Shown one piece after another: positions 25,094 through 33,928 of a stretch of 64,000 bases of DNA; within the stretch, counting starts at the first letter, position 1, and every line of letters begins with the position of its first letter. The stretch is from Terriglobia bacterium (GTDB lineage: Bacteria > Acidobacteriota > Terriglobia > Terriglobales > Acidobacteriaceae), in NCBI GenBank assembly GCA_020073385.1, contig JAIQFH010000009.1:62001-126000 (forward strand). The letters are read 5' to 3'. The position numbers and the translations under genes are program-made. The notes beneath the pieces are model-generated. The model was not told where the DNA came from and did not search any database. It was given only the letters and a program-made list of their open reading frames with translations.

Positions 25094-26038
25094 TTATCGC
25101 TGCCCTGCGGCTGCGCTTCCCAATCCTTTCACCTGTTCCCCCAGAAAGCGGCGCACAGCCTCCCATGCCTTCTGATTCTGTTCGAACGTGTATCCGCCGT
25201 GGTTCGCGCCCGGGACCGTATAGAGCTGGTTTGGAACTTTGGCCGCATCGAGTGCTTGGTGCAAACGCACCGCCTGGGTATACGGAACGAGTGCGTCTTT
25301 GTCTCCATGGATGGTGATGATCGGAGGCACATCGCTGGTCACGTAATTGATAGGGGACACACGCTTGGCGATTTCATCCGCATTGGCCTGATCGCCCAGC
25401 CAGACGACGGCATATCCCTTGGCGTTCGGTCCATGGAGTTCGTCGAGAACGTCCGTGATGCCAAACCAATTGACGATCGCAGCGACGCGAGGGTCTTTGC
25501 TCGTGCCCGGATTCTCGCTCCAATAGTTGTCCATAGGCCCGCGGCACTCCCGGTCGAACCCCGCCGCCGGCGTGAGCATCCCGGTCATGAGAGCCAGATG
25601 GCCTCCCGCGGAACCACCTTGGAGCACCACGCGAGTGGGGTCGAAGTTGTATTTCTTGGCATTCGCGAACACCCAGTGCAGTGCGCAACGGCAATCCTCT
25701 ACTGCGGCGGGAGCGAGCGAGATGCGTCCGAGGCGGTATTCAACGTTCACCGCGGCAAAGCCCATTTGCAGGTAAGGCATCATCTCGAGCACGCGCTCTT
25801 CCTTGGTGCCTTCGACCCAACCGCCACCGTGGATCACCACCACGACGGGTGTCGGCTGCGCAGCCGCGGCGGGTCTGTAAACGTCGAGTTTGTTCTGATA
25901 GTTGTTTGCTGTGTGATAGACGATGTTGGTTTCAACTTCGTAACGGAATAGCTCGGCAGCAAACGAAGCGGCATCCGTTTGCCCCAAGGACATCGAAGAA
26001 AGAATTGGGAGAAGGGCGGCCAGCAAGAGTTTTCGCAC
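25094..26038 (-). CDS. Secreted alpha/beta-hydrolase esterase
   Basis: The GTG at 26038, preceded by GAGGAAA, gives 314 residues starting with a signal peptide (VRKLLLAALLPILSSMSLGQ). An upstream ATG at 26077 is in frame but would bury the signal. Motifs of the BD-FAE/carboxylesterase branch: oxyanion HGGGW, nucleophile Ser in GGSAGGH, a late acid region (HGDKDALVP) and His in GANHGGYT. It should cut ester bonds, possibly acetyl or feruloyl groups on plant polysaccharides. It is monocistronic; substrate cannot be told. Confidence 0.85.
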   Translation of the reverse strand: MRKLLLAALLPILSSMSLGQTDAASFAAELFRYEVETNIVYHTANNYQNKLDVYRPAAAAQPTPVVVVIHGGGWVEGTKEERVLEMMPYLQMGFAAVNVEYRLGRISLAPAAVEDCRCALHWVFANAKKYNFDPTRVVLQGGSAGGHLALMTGMLTPAAGFDRECRGPMDNYWSENPGTSKDPRVAAIVNWFGITDVLDELHGPNAKGYAVVWLGDQANADEIAKRVSPINYVTSDVPPIITIHGDKDALVPYTQAVRLHQALDAAKVPNQLYTVPGANHGGYTFEQNQKAWEAVRRFLGEQVKGLGSAAAGQR

Positions 26039-26179
26039 AGTTTCCTCGAATGGATTGCGGGTTTGACTGCGACACAATCGCCCTCCGCGCCGTGCGGTGC
26101 AGAGGAACCCACGAGACTATAGTGCCCCCGATGCCCGCGCAACTGCCTCCCCGCGACTTTGTAGTCGCATACGCCTAAA

Positions 26180-26255
26180 GCTGAAACACGAAGTACCACG
26201 AAGGCCCAGCTTTCGGCTTTCCTTTGTGAACCTTCGTGTCCTTTGTGGTTAAAGC
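26180..26255. repeat. Intergenic imperfect palindrome, ACGAAGG family
   Basis: The arms around 26180-26204 and 26231-26255 are imperfectly inverted (shared ends GCTxxAA and ACACGAAGG / CCTTCGTGT). It lies between the esterase and BNR genes, just beyond the BNR stop codon. The composition CACGAAGG/CCTTTGTGG links it in style to the palindrome at 32285. Confidence 0.55.
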
Positions 26256-26266
26256 TCTTTGTTGCG

Positions 26267-27826
26267 CTATTTCGCGCTTCGTCGGGCTCGACGCCGAGAT
26301 GGCGGAATGATTCCTTTCTCCGGCACTTCTCTTTCAATCTTGTCCGAAAGCTTGTGCAATGGCTTGTCGTGCACGGAGGAAAGCTGGTGTGCTGATGCGG
26401 CTACGCTCAGCCCCTTGGCGGTATACATAGCTTCCTTGAAGGTAGGAGTCCCGCCAAAACCCACATTATTCTTCTGCGCGACGGCAAACACGCCATGCGG
26501 CACGCCGTTCAAAAATGCAGTGGCGATGTAGTCTCCTACCATCAACCCGTTCTGCGAAGTCGGCAGCCAACTCAGCGGCATCGGGGCAGCGGTCAGGGTT
26601 GTCGGAGTGTTCCAGGTTGCTCCGCCATTGGCCGACGAGATGTATCCCACGAAAAGCTGGCAGGTCGCTGCTGAGCAGCCGCTTTGCGGGTAGTAGTAGT
26701 AGTGCAGCGCTATGTAAGCGCTCGCTCCCGAGGTTGCCGGATCGATTCCAATCCCTGGAATGAAATGATCGACGGTACTCGAAGTATCATCAATCGGAAT
26801 GCGCGTGACCGCGCTCCAAGTCACTCCATCTGAGGACGTGCTGTAAACCAGATCGTTGGTTAAGCAGCCCGACCGGAAACGGCAATCTTCCCAAACGTTC
26901 CATATCGTTCCGCCACCATCGACAGCAGCGGAAGGCAACGGGCCGCTGCGAATCCCTCCTGCGTCGGCATGGAATTGAATGTTCGAGATCGTGACCGGAG
27001 CGGTCCAACTCGCGCCGCCATTTGTCGAAACGAATGCTTCCATAATCGGACTTTGAGTAGATTCAATCGGCACAACGACAGTTCCGTTCGGCTGCACGAG
27101 CGGTTGGCCGCCGATGCCGTCGGCTGAATTCACCGTCGGAGTTGCACCACCCCACGTCAGCCCGCCGTCCGTTGATGTGCTCATCAGGATCTCGTCGTTG
27201 TTGAAGGGATCGTCCCACTCCATGTAGCAGTTCCCGTAGTGCGGGCTGCTCGGCCATGAATCGCAAACGATCCAGTTCTTGTCGGAACTTACTGAAGCGG
27301 AATCAACGGCGATCGGGTTTCCCCAATTCAGCCCATCGGTGGAGCGACTGACGACAACCGCCGGTGTTTGCGACGCGCTCACGGGCAGCGACGCGATCAT
27401 CCACACATTGTGCTTGGCATCGAAGGCGACCGCCGGATCGCTGGCCGCGTCGTAGGGGCCGGTTCCCACCCCGGTGGTCAGGCCCGGCAGCGAACCTTGC
27501 GTCCAGGTCACGCCGCCGTCCGTCGAGGTGGCCCAGCCAATATCGGTCGCGCCGCCAGTCTGGATCTGGGAAGGCATTCGTCCTACCTGGAACGTGGCCA
27601 CCATCGTGGAGCCATTCGACAGCAGGTGCGGTTCGACCTCAGTCGCGTGCTGACCGGGTGCAACGGTGAACGGATCGGAGCTCACCTGGATCAGATTCGG
27701 TCCCACAGGATTTCCCTGTTGCGTGGACGTGGACGAAGAACCGCCGCAGGCACTCAGCGCGAGCGTGAAGGCAAAGATGGCGCACAGGGTCCACCCATTG
27801 GAGTTGAATACGACTGGTTTCGTCAT
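26267..27826 (-). CDS. Lipoprotein with BNR/sialidase-like repeats
   Basis: 519 residues. The N-terminus ends in LALSACGG, a lipobox with lipidation expected at the Cys. The body repeats the Asp-box pattern S-x-D-G-G-x-T-W (STDGGVTWTQG, STDGGLTWGGA, STNGGASWTAP, SANGGATWNTP), which marks a BNR six-bladed propeller of the sialidase superfamily. Clear catalytic sialidase residues (an FRIP arginine, a nucleophile Tyr) were not identified, so it may be a binding protein or other exo-hydrolase. The last 60 residues are polar and basic. It is anchored at the cell surface or outer membrane. Confidence 0.8.
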   Translation of the reverse strand: MTKPVVFNSNGWTLCAIFAFTLALSACGGSSSTSTQQGNPVGPNLIQVSSDPFTVAPGQHATEVEPHLLSNGSTMVATFQVGRMPSQIQTGGATDIGWATSTDGGVTWTQGSLPGLTTGVGTGPYDAASDPAVAFDAKHNVWMIASLPVSASQTPAVVVSRSTDGLNWGNPIAVDSASVSSDKNWIVCDSWPSSPHYGNCYMEWDDPFNNDEILMSTSTDGGLTWGGATPTVNSADGIGGQPLVQPNGTVVVPIESTQSPIMEAFVSTNGGASWTAPVTISNIQFHADAGGIRSGPLPSAAVDGGGTIWNVWEDCRFRSGCLTNDLVYSTSSDGVTWSAVTRIPIDDTSSTVDHFIPGIGIDPATSGASAYIALHYYYYPQSGCSAATCQLFVGYISSANGGATWNTPTTLTAAPMPLSWLPTSQNGLMVGDYIATAFLNGVPHGVFAVAQKNNVGFGGTPTFKEAMYTAKGLSVAASAHQLSSVHDKPLHKLSDKIEREVPEKGIIPPSRRRARRSAK

Positions 27827-27894
27827 ACGATGCGATGTAGAGCTTCTGGGACTGCTCCCATCATCTGCGGAATTGGATGCGGGCGCAATTGAAT

Positions 27895-29478
27895 TTAGTG
27901 GTCCGCAACACGATCTCGATCCGCTTCGATTTCGCTTCGAACAAACACGATCGCCACGTCATCGGAATAAACAGGTTTCCATTCCGGCATTTTGCTGAGG
28001 ACGGCAGACAGCGCGGCACTTCTCGGCAGCACCAGGCAAGAACTGCGCCACTTGATGAAATCTTCCCAGTCCGGTTCCACATGCATCGTAGTCAGATACG
28101 AGCGGAGGAATGGCTCCCCGTAGAAGTCATGCCGATCATCGATCACAACCTTATTGCGCGGATACAGGCGGTAAATCAAATAACCACCCCAGTAGTCGGG
28201 ACTGAGCACCGGACTGCGTACGCCGCTCTGTGCGACAAAGCTGACGGCATCGACGGGCATTCTGCGTGCATCAAAGTTTGCCTCCATCAAAGGCGTTGAG
28301 CCGACGTGCCCACCGTTGAGAGCGATCATCAAGGTCGCAACTGTGGCTACGATTGGCCATAGATGACCGCGCCGGGTCGAGTCCATCACGCCCATTCTTT
28401 GCACGAATCTCCGAGTGCCTGGCAAAGAGATTAGCGGTCCGACAATTGCTGCCAGAAAGATGGAAGAGATCGGAATGTTGCGCGAGGAGTACAGCGCCGC
28501 GTACACCGCGAACAGCGCGAGCAGAATATGACTGAGTCTCAGGCTGCCGCCGCGAGCAGCCAACGCAGCAACTGCAATCAGCAGAAGCACAAGAAAGCAT
28601 CTCTGCGCGATGCCATGGAAGTTGGGCGACTGGAACTCATCAATGTGATCCATGAAGAAGCGGTTGGAGAGATAGGAATAGATGTGCACGTGCAGATGCC
28701 ATCCGTACGGATTCACGAGACTCGCGACCGCTGAAGCCAGCCCTACCAGCGTTAGTTGCCGCACCCGCTTCCCGGCTGCGATCTTCTGAAGCGATTCCTC
28801 GATGCGTGACTCCCTCAACCGCAACCACGTCCACGCAGATGCCAGCCAGAAAATTCCCAGAAGCACAAAACCGAGAGGAAACGCTCCGTGCACGTTGACC
28901 CAAATCGGCATCAGAAGCGGCAGCAGCCAAAGACGCCTACGTCCATGGCGCTCTTCAGCTTCCACCGAGTCAAGGATCCGGTACCAGACGAGAACGAACA
29001 ACCAGCTCAACACGTGCGGTCGGGCCAGAAAGTGGATTGTCGAGGCTGACATGGCAAGCAAGGTCATGAACAGCGCGACCAGAACGTCGGCCCCGCGCTT
29101 GACCAGCAACCGAAACACCACCGCAAATACGGAGGCGATCGCGAGAGCTGTAAACCAGACCACTCCATTCAGACCGGCTGAGCGTTCCAGGCGGCCCATG
29201 ACAACGTCATACAGCCATTCCCAGGCGATCCAAGGCTTGCGGATTTGCGCAGAGAAGGGATCGACGTGCGGAACCGCGTGCGTCTCGAGAATTAACTGTC
29301 CGGTGCGAATGTGCCAGCCGATCCCTGCATCCCCTAACAACTTCACGGACAGCGGAGTGAATAGCAACGTGGCCAGGAGCGCGACAAAAATCAGGTCCGC
29401 CACGGACGGCATCAGCCAGGGCAGTAATGCGTTTTCCTGAGTACCTGTGAGCGAAGAACTTCTGGAACCGTCTGCCAT
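27895..29478 (-). CDS. Polytopic membrane protein, GT-C-like
   Basis: 527 residues with about ten hydrophobic segments. The first loop contains DAGIGWHIRTGQLILETHAVP and PWIAWEWLYD, a pattern shared by a family of large membrane proteins with a glycosyltransferase-C-like fold in Acidobacteriota and related phyla. The soluble tail contains KVVIDDRHDFYGEPF. A sugar-transfer role on lipid-linked donors is possible but unproven. It is divergent from ndh with about 54 bases between, so the two share a short promoter region. Confidence 0.65.
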   Translation of the reverse strand: MADGSRSSSLTGTQENALLPWLMPSVADLIFVALLATLLFTPLSVKLLGDAGIGWHIRTGQLILETHAVPHVDPFSAQIRKPWIAWEWLYDVVMGRLERSAGLNGVVWFTALAIASVFAVVFRLLVKRGADVLVALFMTLLAMSASTIHFLARPHVLSWLFVLVWYRILDSVEAEERHGRRRLWLLPLLMPIWVNVHGAFPLGFVLLGIFWLASAWTWLRLRESRIEESLQKIAAGKRVRQLTLVGLASAVASLVNPYGWHLHVHIYSYLSNRFFMDHIDEFQSPNFHGIAQRCFLVLLLIAVAALAARGGSLRLSHILLALFAVYAALYSSRNIPISSIFLAAIVGPLISLPGTRRFVQRMGVMDSTRRGHLWPIVATVATLMIALNGGHVGSTPLMEANFDARRMPVDAVSFVAQSGVRSPVLSPDYWGGYLIYRLYPRNKVVIDDRHDFYGEPFLRSYLTTMHVEPDWEDFIKWRSSCLVLPRSAALSAVLSKMPEWKPVYSDDVAIVFVRSEIEADRDRVADH

Positions 29479-29532
29479 CGCGTGAATCTTATATATGTAA
29501 GGCCGCGTGCAGCAAGGTGACGGAGCAGGAAC

Positions 29533-30897
29533 ATGACTAGCAAGGCTCGAGTTGTAATTGTAGGTGCAGGTTTTGGTGGCCTGAACGCCGCCCGTACTTT
29601 AGGCAAGGCCGGACTGCGGATCACCGTAATCGATCGCAAGAACTTTCATACCTTTCAGCCGCTTCTCTATCAGGTCGCGACCGCCGGGCTTTCCCCTGGT
29701 GAGATCGCAGCGCCGATCCGCTCGATCCTTCGTTCTCACAAGAATGTGGAGGTGCTGATGGGCGAGGTCACGGGATTCGATCTCGAGCGACGGATCGTGC
29801 AAATTCCGGACGCGGAAATTCCCTACGATTACCTGATCATCGCGGCAGGTGCAACTCACTCATATTTCGGGCATGAGGACTGGGAGCCTTTCGCCCCCGG
29901 GCTCAAGACCATTGAAGACGCGCTGGAGATCCGGAGGCGCGTGCTGCTGGCGTTCGAACTGGCGGAACGCCAAGCGGCGGCCGGACAATCGGAATTACCC
30001 CTGAACTTCGTCGTTGTCGGTGGAGGCCCTACCGGCGTGGAGCTTGCTGGCACCCTCGCCGAGATCAGCCGTCACGCCCTGGCTCATGAATTCCGTTCCA
30101 TCGATCCGAGGCGAACGCACATCCTGCTGATCGAAGGCGGGGCGAGGGTTTTGCCGACTTATCCCGAAGATCTTTCGCGCAGCGCGGAAGAGCAACTGCG
30201 CGGACTCGGAGTGGAATGTCGGACTTCAGCGATCGTGACCCAGATTGAACCAGGAGCGGTTGACATCGGCGAAACCCGCCTGCCCGCGACAGTCGTGCTC
30301 TGGGCTGCCGGTGTCGCTGCGTCTCCGCTCGGCAAGAAACTGGGCGCTGCCTGCGATCGAGCAGGAAGAGTACCAGTCCAAGCTGATTTGAGCCTGCCTG
30401 GACATCCGGAGGTTTTTGTCATCGGTGATCTCGCGGCCGCCAAGGACGAGCAAGGCAAAATGCTCCCCGGCGTCGCGCCGGTCGCCATTCAAGAGGGAAA
30501 GTTCGTTGCAAAGCTGATTCGAGAAGAGGTGCGGCGATCTGGCTCCAAGCCTGTTGGACATGGATCGTCTCAAAGAATGGCCTTCCACTACTGGGACAAA
30601 GGCAGCCTCGCCACTATCGGACGAGCCGCTGCCGTCGCGCAATTCGGGAAGATTCATATTTCTGGATTCGTCGCCTGGCTGTCATGGCTCTTCGTGCATA
30701 TCCTTTTCCTGATCGGCTTCCGGAACCGTCTGCTGGTATTCATTCAGTGGGCCTGGTCCTATGTTACGTACGAACGCGGCGCCCGGTTGATCACAGGCAG
30801 CACGTATTTGCCGGGATGGACGGCATCGAGCCCCGGATCGACAGTTACCTCCGAGCAGCACGTGGTGCAAGAAATTCACTCCGGCACGCCAAAATAG
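29533..30897 (+). CDS. ndh: Type II NADH dehydrogenase
   Basis: 454 residues with two dinucleotide-binding motifs: VIVGAGFGGLNAARTLG (FAD) at residues about 6-22 and VVVGGGPTGVELAGTLAE (NADH) near 160. PLLYQVATAGLSPGEIA is typical of NDH-2, and VFVIGDLAAAKDEQG closes the FAD site. A C-terminal hydrophobic/amphipathic region (WLSWLFVHILFLIGF) attaches it to the membrane. It passes electrons from NADH to quinone without pumping protons. nfeD follows 13 bases later, probably in the same operon. Confidence 0.95.
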   Translation: MTSKARVVIVGAGFGGLNAARTLGKAGLRITVIDRKNFHTFQPLLYQVATAGLSPGEIAAPIRSILRSHKNVEVLMGEVTGFDLERRIVQIPDAEIPYDYLIIAAGATHSYFGHEDWEPFAPGLKTIEDALEIRRRVLLAFELAERQAAAGQSELPLNFVVVGGGPTGVELAGTLAEISRHALAHEFRSIDPRRTHILLIEGGARVLPTYPEDLSRSAEEQLRGLGVECRTSAIVTQIEPGAVDIGETRLPATVVLWAAGVAASPLGKKLGAACDRAGRVPVQADLSLPGHPEVFVIGDLAAAKDEQGKMLPGVAPVAIQEGKFVAKLIREEVRRSGSKPVGHGSSQRMAFHYWDKGSLATIGRAAAVAQFGKIHISGFVAWLSWLFVHILFLIGFRNRLLVFIQWAWSYVTYERGARLITGSTYLPGWTASSPGSTVTSEQHVVQEIHSGTPK

Positions 30898-30910
30898 GTG
30901 GACAATAATA

Positions 30911-32284
30911 GTGAGCGCCCTCAGTGAGCCGGGATTCGGCGCGTGTGACGCCATGAAGAAACTTGCCATCATCAGCGCGTTCGTTTGCTCAATCCTGTTA
31001 GTCGTCTGTTCCTCGTTTGCGTCGGCTGAGGTCCTCAAGGTCGTCGTGAACGACACGATTCAGCCCATCAGCGGGGAATACATCGCGCGCGCCATCGCCG
31101 AGGCTGCGCGCCGCAACGATCAGGCCGTACTGATCGAGATGAATACTCCGGGAGGCATGGTCAGTTCGACCCGGGAGATCATCGAAAAGATCTCTACCTC
31201 ACCGGTTCCGGTGATTGTGTATGTAACCCCCACGGGCGGGCACGCAGGCTCGGCAGGCATTTTCATTCTCGTGTCCGCTGACATAGCGGCCATGGCGCCC
31301 GGCACGGCCGCTGGTGCCGCGCATCCCGTAATTCTGATTGGTCCAATACAACTCAAGCCCGACGAGGAAATGAACCGCAAGATCGAGAACGACGCGGCCG
31401 CGCTAATTCGCTCCGTGGCCTCAAAGCGCGGTCGCAATATCGAGGCCGCAGAGGGAGCGGTACGCGAGTCGAAGTCATTTTCTGACCAGGAAGCGATGGC
31501 GCAGCATCTGATCGACTATGTCGCCTCGAGTCCCGAAGATCTGTTCCGGCAGATGAAAGGAAAATCGTTTAAGCGCTTCAACGGCGAGTCGGCGACGCTT
31601 GACCTCGAAGGACAGCCGATTGTTCCTTTCAATATGACGTTAAAGGAGCGAATCCTCGACGCGCTCATGGAGCCAGATCTGGCCTTCCTGCTTCTCGCCA
31701 TTGGAGCTCTGGCCCTGTACATCGAGTTCAATCATCCGGGCGCAGTCATTCCGGGGACGGTGGGCGTGGTCTTCATCCTGGTCGCCGCATTCGCGCTCAA
31801 CCTGCTGCCAACCCGCTTTGCCGCCCTTGGCCTGATACTCGGCGCGTTCGCGTTGTTTGCCGCGGAAGCCAAGTTCGTTTCTCACGGAGTGCTCACAGCA
31901 GGAGGCATCGTACTGCTCACACTCGGCGGGCTTCTTCTGGTGGACGCGCCCATCCCAGAAATGCGCGTGCACTTGGCAACGGCGCTGGCCGTAAGCGTTC
32001 CTCTGGGGATTATTACTGCATTCCTGATGAGCATTGCTTTGAAAGCGCGGCGCAACAAAGTTGTCACGGGAGAACAAGGCCTGGTTGGCGAAACCGGCGT
32101 CGCGCAGACTGCACTCTCGCCGCAAGGAAAGGTTTTCGTGCACGGCGAACTCTGGGATGCGATCGCACCAACTCCCGTACCGATTGGGCAGTTGGTAGTC
32201 GTGCGCCGAATCGATGGCCTCACGCTGCAGGTTGAACCGCTGGCCGTCCCGTCATCACCACCCGAGCATCACGTATTGGCTTGA
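30911..32284 (+). CDS. nfeD: NfeD-family membrane serine protease
   Basis: 457 residues from a GTG with AGGTGG upstream. An in-frame ATG at 30953 would start directly at the signal peptide MKKLAIISAFVCSILLVV and is equally plausible. A ClpP-like protease domain (NTPGGMVSSTREIIEKI, and Ser in GGHAGSAGIF) is followed by four to five membrane helices and a C-terminal NfeD OB-fold (GLVGETGVAQTALSPQGKV). This long form of NfeD pairs with stomatin-like proteins in membrane quality control; no stomatin gene is adjacent. It ends at a palindrome that separates it from the convergent SIMPL gene. Confidence 0.92.
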   Translation: MSALSEPGFGACDAMKKLAIISAFVCSILLVVCSSFASAEVLKVVVNDTIQPISGEYIARAIAEAARRNDQAVLIEMNTPGGMVSSTREIIEKISTSPVPVIVYVTPTGGHAGSAGIFILVSADIAAMAPGTAAGAAHPVILIGPIQLKPDEEMNRKIENDAAALIRSVASKRGRNIEAAEGAVRESKSFSDQEAMAQHLIDYVASSPEDLFRQMKGKSFKRFNGESATLDLEGQPIVPFNMTLKERILDALMEPDLAFLLLAIGALALYIEFNHPGAVIPGTVGVVFILVAAFALNLLPTRFAALGLILGAFALFAAEAKFVSHGVLTAGGIVLLTLGGLLLVDAPIPEMRVHLATALAVSVPLGIITAFLMSIALKARRNKVVTGEQGLVGETGVAQTALSPQGKVFVHGELWDAIAPTPVPIGQLVVVRRIDGLTLQVEPLAVPSSPPEHHVLA

Positions 32285-32352
32285 TTCACCACAGAGGACA
32301 CAGGGGCACACAGAGGAATTTCTCTGTGTGCCTCAGTGCCTTCTGTGGTGAG
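32285..32352. repeat. Intergenic palindrome, CACCACAGAGG family
   Basis: The two 34-base arms (32285-32318 and 32319-32352) are inverted repeats with about 28 of 34 matches and no loop (TTCACCACAGAGG.. / ..TTCTGTGGTGAG). It sits exactly between the convergent nfeD and SIMPL genes, so it may act as a two-way terminator; TTTT follows on the plus strand. Confidence 0.8.
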
Positions 32353-32360
32353 TGTTTTAC

Positions 32361-33083
32361 CTACTTCAAATTAAACAGCGCATTCACGTGCGCCGTGACG
32401 GTCACGGTCTGCGGTGTGAAATCTTCCGTCGGGGCGGGAGGGGCTGCATTGGGCGAGGCAGCGGACATGGCACGCGCCATCCGCGGCATCACGATGCGCG
32501 GATTCTCGAAAGTGTCTACCGAAGCATAGGAAAGATCGCCCAAAGCCCTTCCGCTGGCGCGGGCCACGGTTTCAGCGGAGTTCCGCGCCCGCCGGTAGGC
32601 GTCTTCCACCGCGTGATTCTTGGCTTCGTCCATATTTTCCAGAACGTAGTTTAGCGTTTGGGTTTCACTGACGTTAGCTTCGGCGAGCTGCTGCGTAATG
32701 GGCCCGATCTTGGAAAAGTCTCTGAGTTTGAGTGTGACGTCGGTCGTGACGCGATAGCCAATGACCCGCTGCTTCGGTTTCCACTCGTAGATCGGTTGCA
32801 CGGAGAGGAATCCAACTGTAGCAAGCTTTGTATCCAGCCCATTGGCGCGCAAAACCTGCCGCACCTGATCTACATTTTTCGATGCGCGCTGATACGCCGC
32901 CTGCGGGCTGTCATCCTGCACCGAGAGGTTCATTTGGACGTGTGCGGTATCCGGAGCGGCTTCGAACTTTCCGTCAGCCCCCACATAAACGGTGTTAGGC
33001 TGCGCCGTGACCGCCGGGTGCTCCTGCGCAAACATTCCAATGGAAAAGACGAGAATTGCGGAAAGAACGAATGCAGATTTCAT
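32361..33083 (-). CDS. Periplasmic SIMPL (DUF541) protein
   Basis: The ATG at 33083 has GAGGAACGCC upstream and gives 240 residues starting MKSAFVLSAILVFSIGMFAQ, a signal peptide; longer in-frame starts lack a ribosome site. The SIMPL domain spans nearly all of the mature protein (VYVGADGKFEAAPDTAHVQM, YEWKPKQRVIGYRVTTDVTL, ARASGRALGDL). Members are periplasmic or outer-membrane, and some have been linked to oxidative stress, but there is no common biochemical role. Monocistronic. Confidence 0.9.
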   Translation of the reverse strand: MKSAFVLSAILVFSIGMFAQEHPAVTAQPNTVYVGADGKFEAAPDTAHVQMNLSVQDDSPQAAYQRASKNVDQVRQVLRANGLDTKLATVGFLSVQPIYEWKPKQRVIGYRVTTDVTLKLRDFSKIGPITQQLAEANVSETQTLNYVLENMDEAKNHAVEDAYRRARNSAETVARASGRALGDLSYASVDTFENPRIVMPRMARAMSAASPNAAPPAPTEDFTPQTVTVTAHVNALFNLK

Positions 33084-33196
33084 GGCGTTCCTCATAGACA
33101 GGATTATCGGACATGGGAATGAATTCCCCAAGCCGTCCCTTCAGAAGAACGCCTGCTGAGACTGATCTTGCGCGTTGAGGACTAGCCTCTCTCGAA

Positions 33197-33832
33197 TCAG
33201 GGAATCATCAAACTGCGATCCAGCCTGATTTCGAGGGCGGTCCCTTTGTCGAGGACTAGATCGTGACCGGTCTCAAACGCCGTGTACGCCGAGTTCGCAG
33301 CGCCGTTACCAGCTCCAGCGGCCGCACCTTTCTTGCCTCCTGAATGCATTCCTGCTGCCGCGCCTTCGCCCGCACCAATCACCACCGCTTCAGCGATCTC
33401 CTCTTTCGTCATTCCCTTGCGTCCGATCTCTCCTTCTTCTCCTATCTGCTTCAGTCCGTGTTCTCCGGGAACGCCCGTCACCGTCGCGATGAGAGGCAGC
33501 CATCCATGCGCGGTCTCGATCTCGTCAAAGCTCAGAAGCAGTCGGGTGTGCAGGCCCGGTTCGACCGCGCTGACGTGTCCTTTGATCTTGCGCCCGACCT
33601 CAACCGTCATTCCATTCGACGCCATCAAAGCTTCTGCCAACCGAGCATGAAAGTGATCACCAGCTTTCACAGTGCGAGTGTCGAGCCGGTCAGTCAACTG
33701 GATCAGGCCGGTCGTGCCTTGTACCACGGCATTGGCTGGGATGGAAGGCGCATCCTGCCCGAACGTCGTCGCGCAGAAACCAATGAGCAGCACGGAAATC
33801 AAACCTGTGATGCGGAGCATGCGTTTGGACAT
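33197..33832 (-). CDS. Secreted hypothetical protein with glycine-rich segment
   Basis: 211 residues. MSKRMLRITGLISVLLIGFCATTFGQ is a signal peptide. The mature protein has a beta-rich part (IQLTDRLDTRTVKAGDHFHARL, VGRKIKGHVSAVEP), then an Ala/Gly-rich helix-breaking stretch (GAGEGAAAGMHSGGKKGAAA) like a glycine-zipper, then GTALEIRLDRSLMIP. The last segment and the two-part beta pattern recall the C-terminal beta-barrel of VirB10/TrbI proteins, but similarity is weak. I do not recognise a family with certainty. The glycine-rich part may insert in a membrane. Confidence 0.65.
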   Translation of the reverse strand: MSKRMLRITGLISVLLIGFCATTFGQDAPSIPANAVVQGTTGLIQLTDRLDTRTVKAGDHFHARLAEALMASNGMTVEVGRKIKGHVSAVEPGLHTRLLLSFDEIETAHGWLPLIATVTGVPGEHGLKQIGEEGEIGRKGMTKEEIAEAVVIGAGEGAAAGMHSGGKKGAAAGAGNGAANSAYTAFETGHDLVLDKGTALEIRLDRSLMIP

Positions 33833-33928
33833 AGATATCCCTCTCTCGACGGAACGTCGCTAGGCGATTTGGATGCGGGGCAACCTTGAATTTACTGCCC
33901 GCAGATAAGATCCTGTTTTTGCCTTAGT

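Noticed and set aside
25094-26077. Esterase start at the ATG at 26077
   Set aside because: It would place 13 polar residues before a good signal peptide; the GTG at 26038 has a ribosome site and gives a normal exported protein.
32285-32352. Palindrome considered as an insertion-sequence remnant
   Set aside because: No transposase fragment or target duplication is visible; a REP-like element is a better description.
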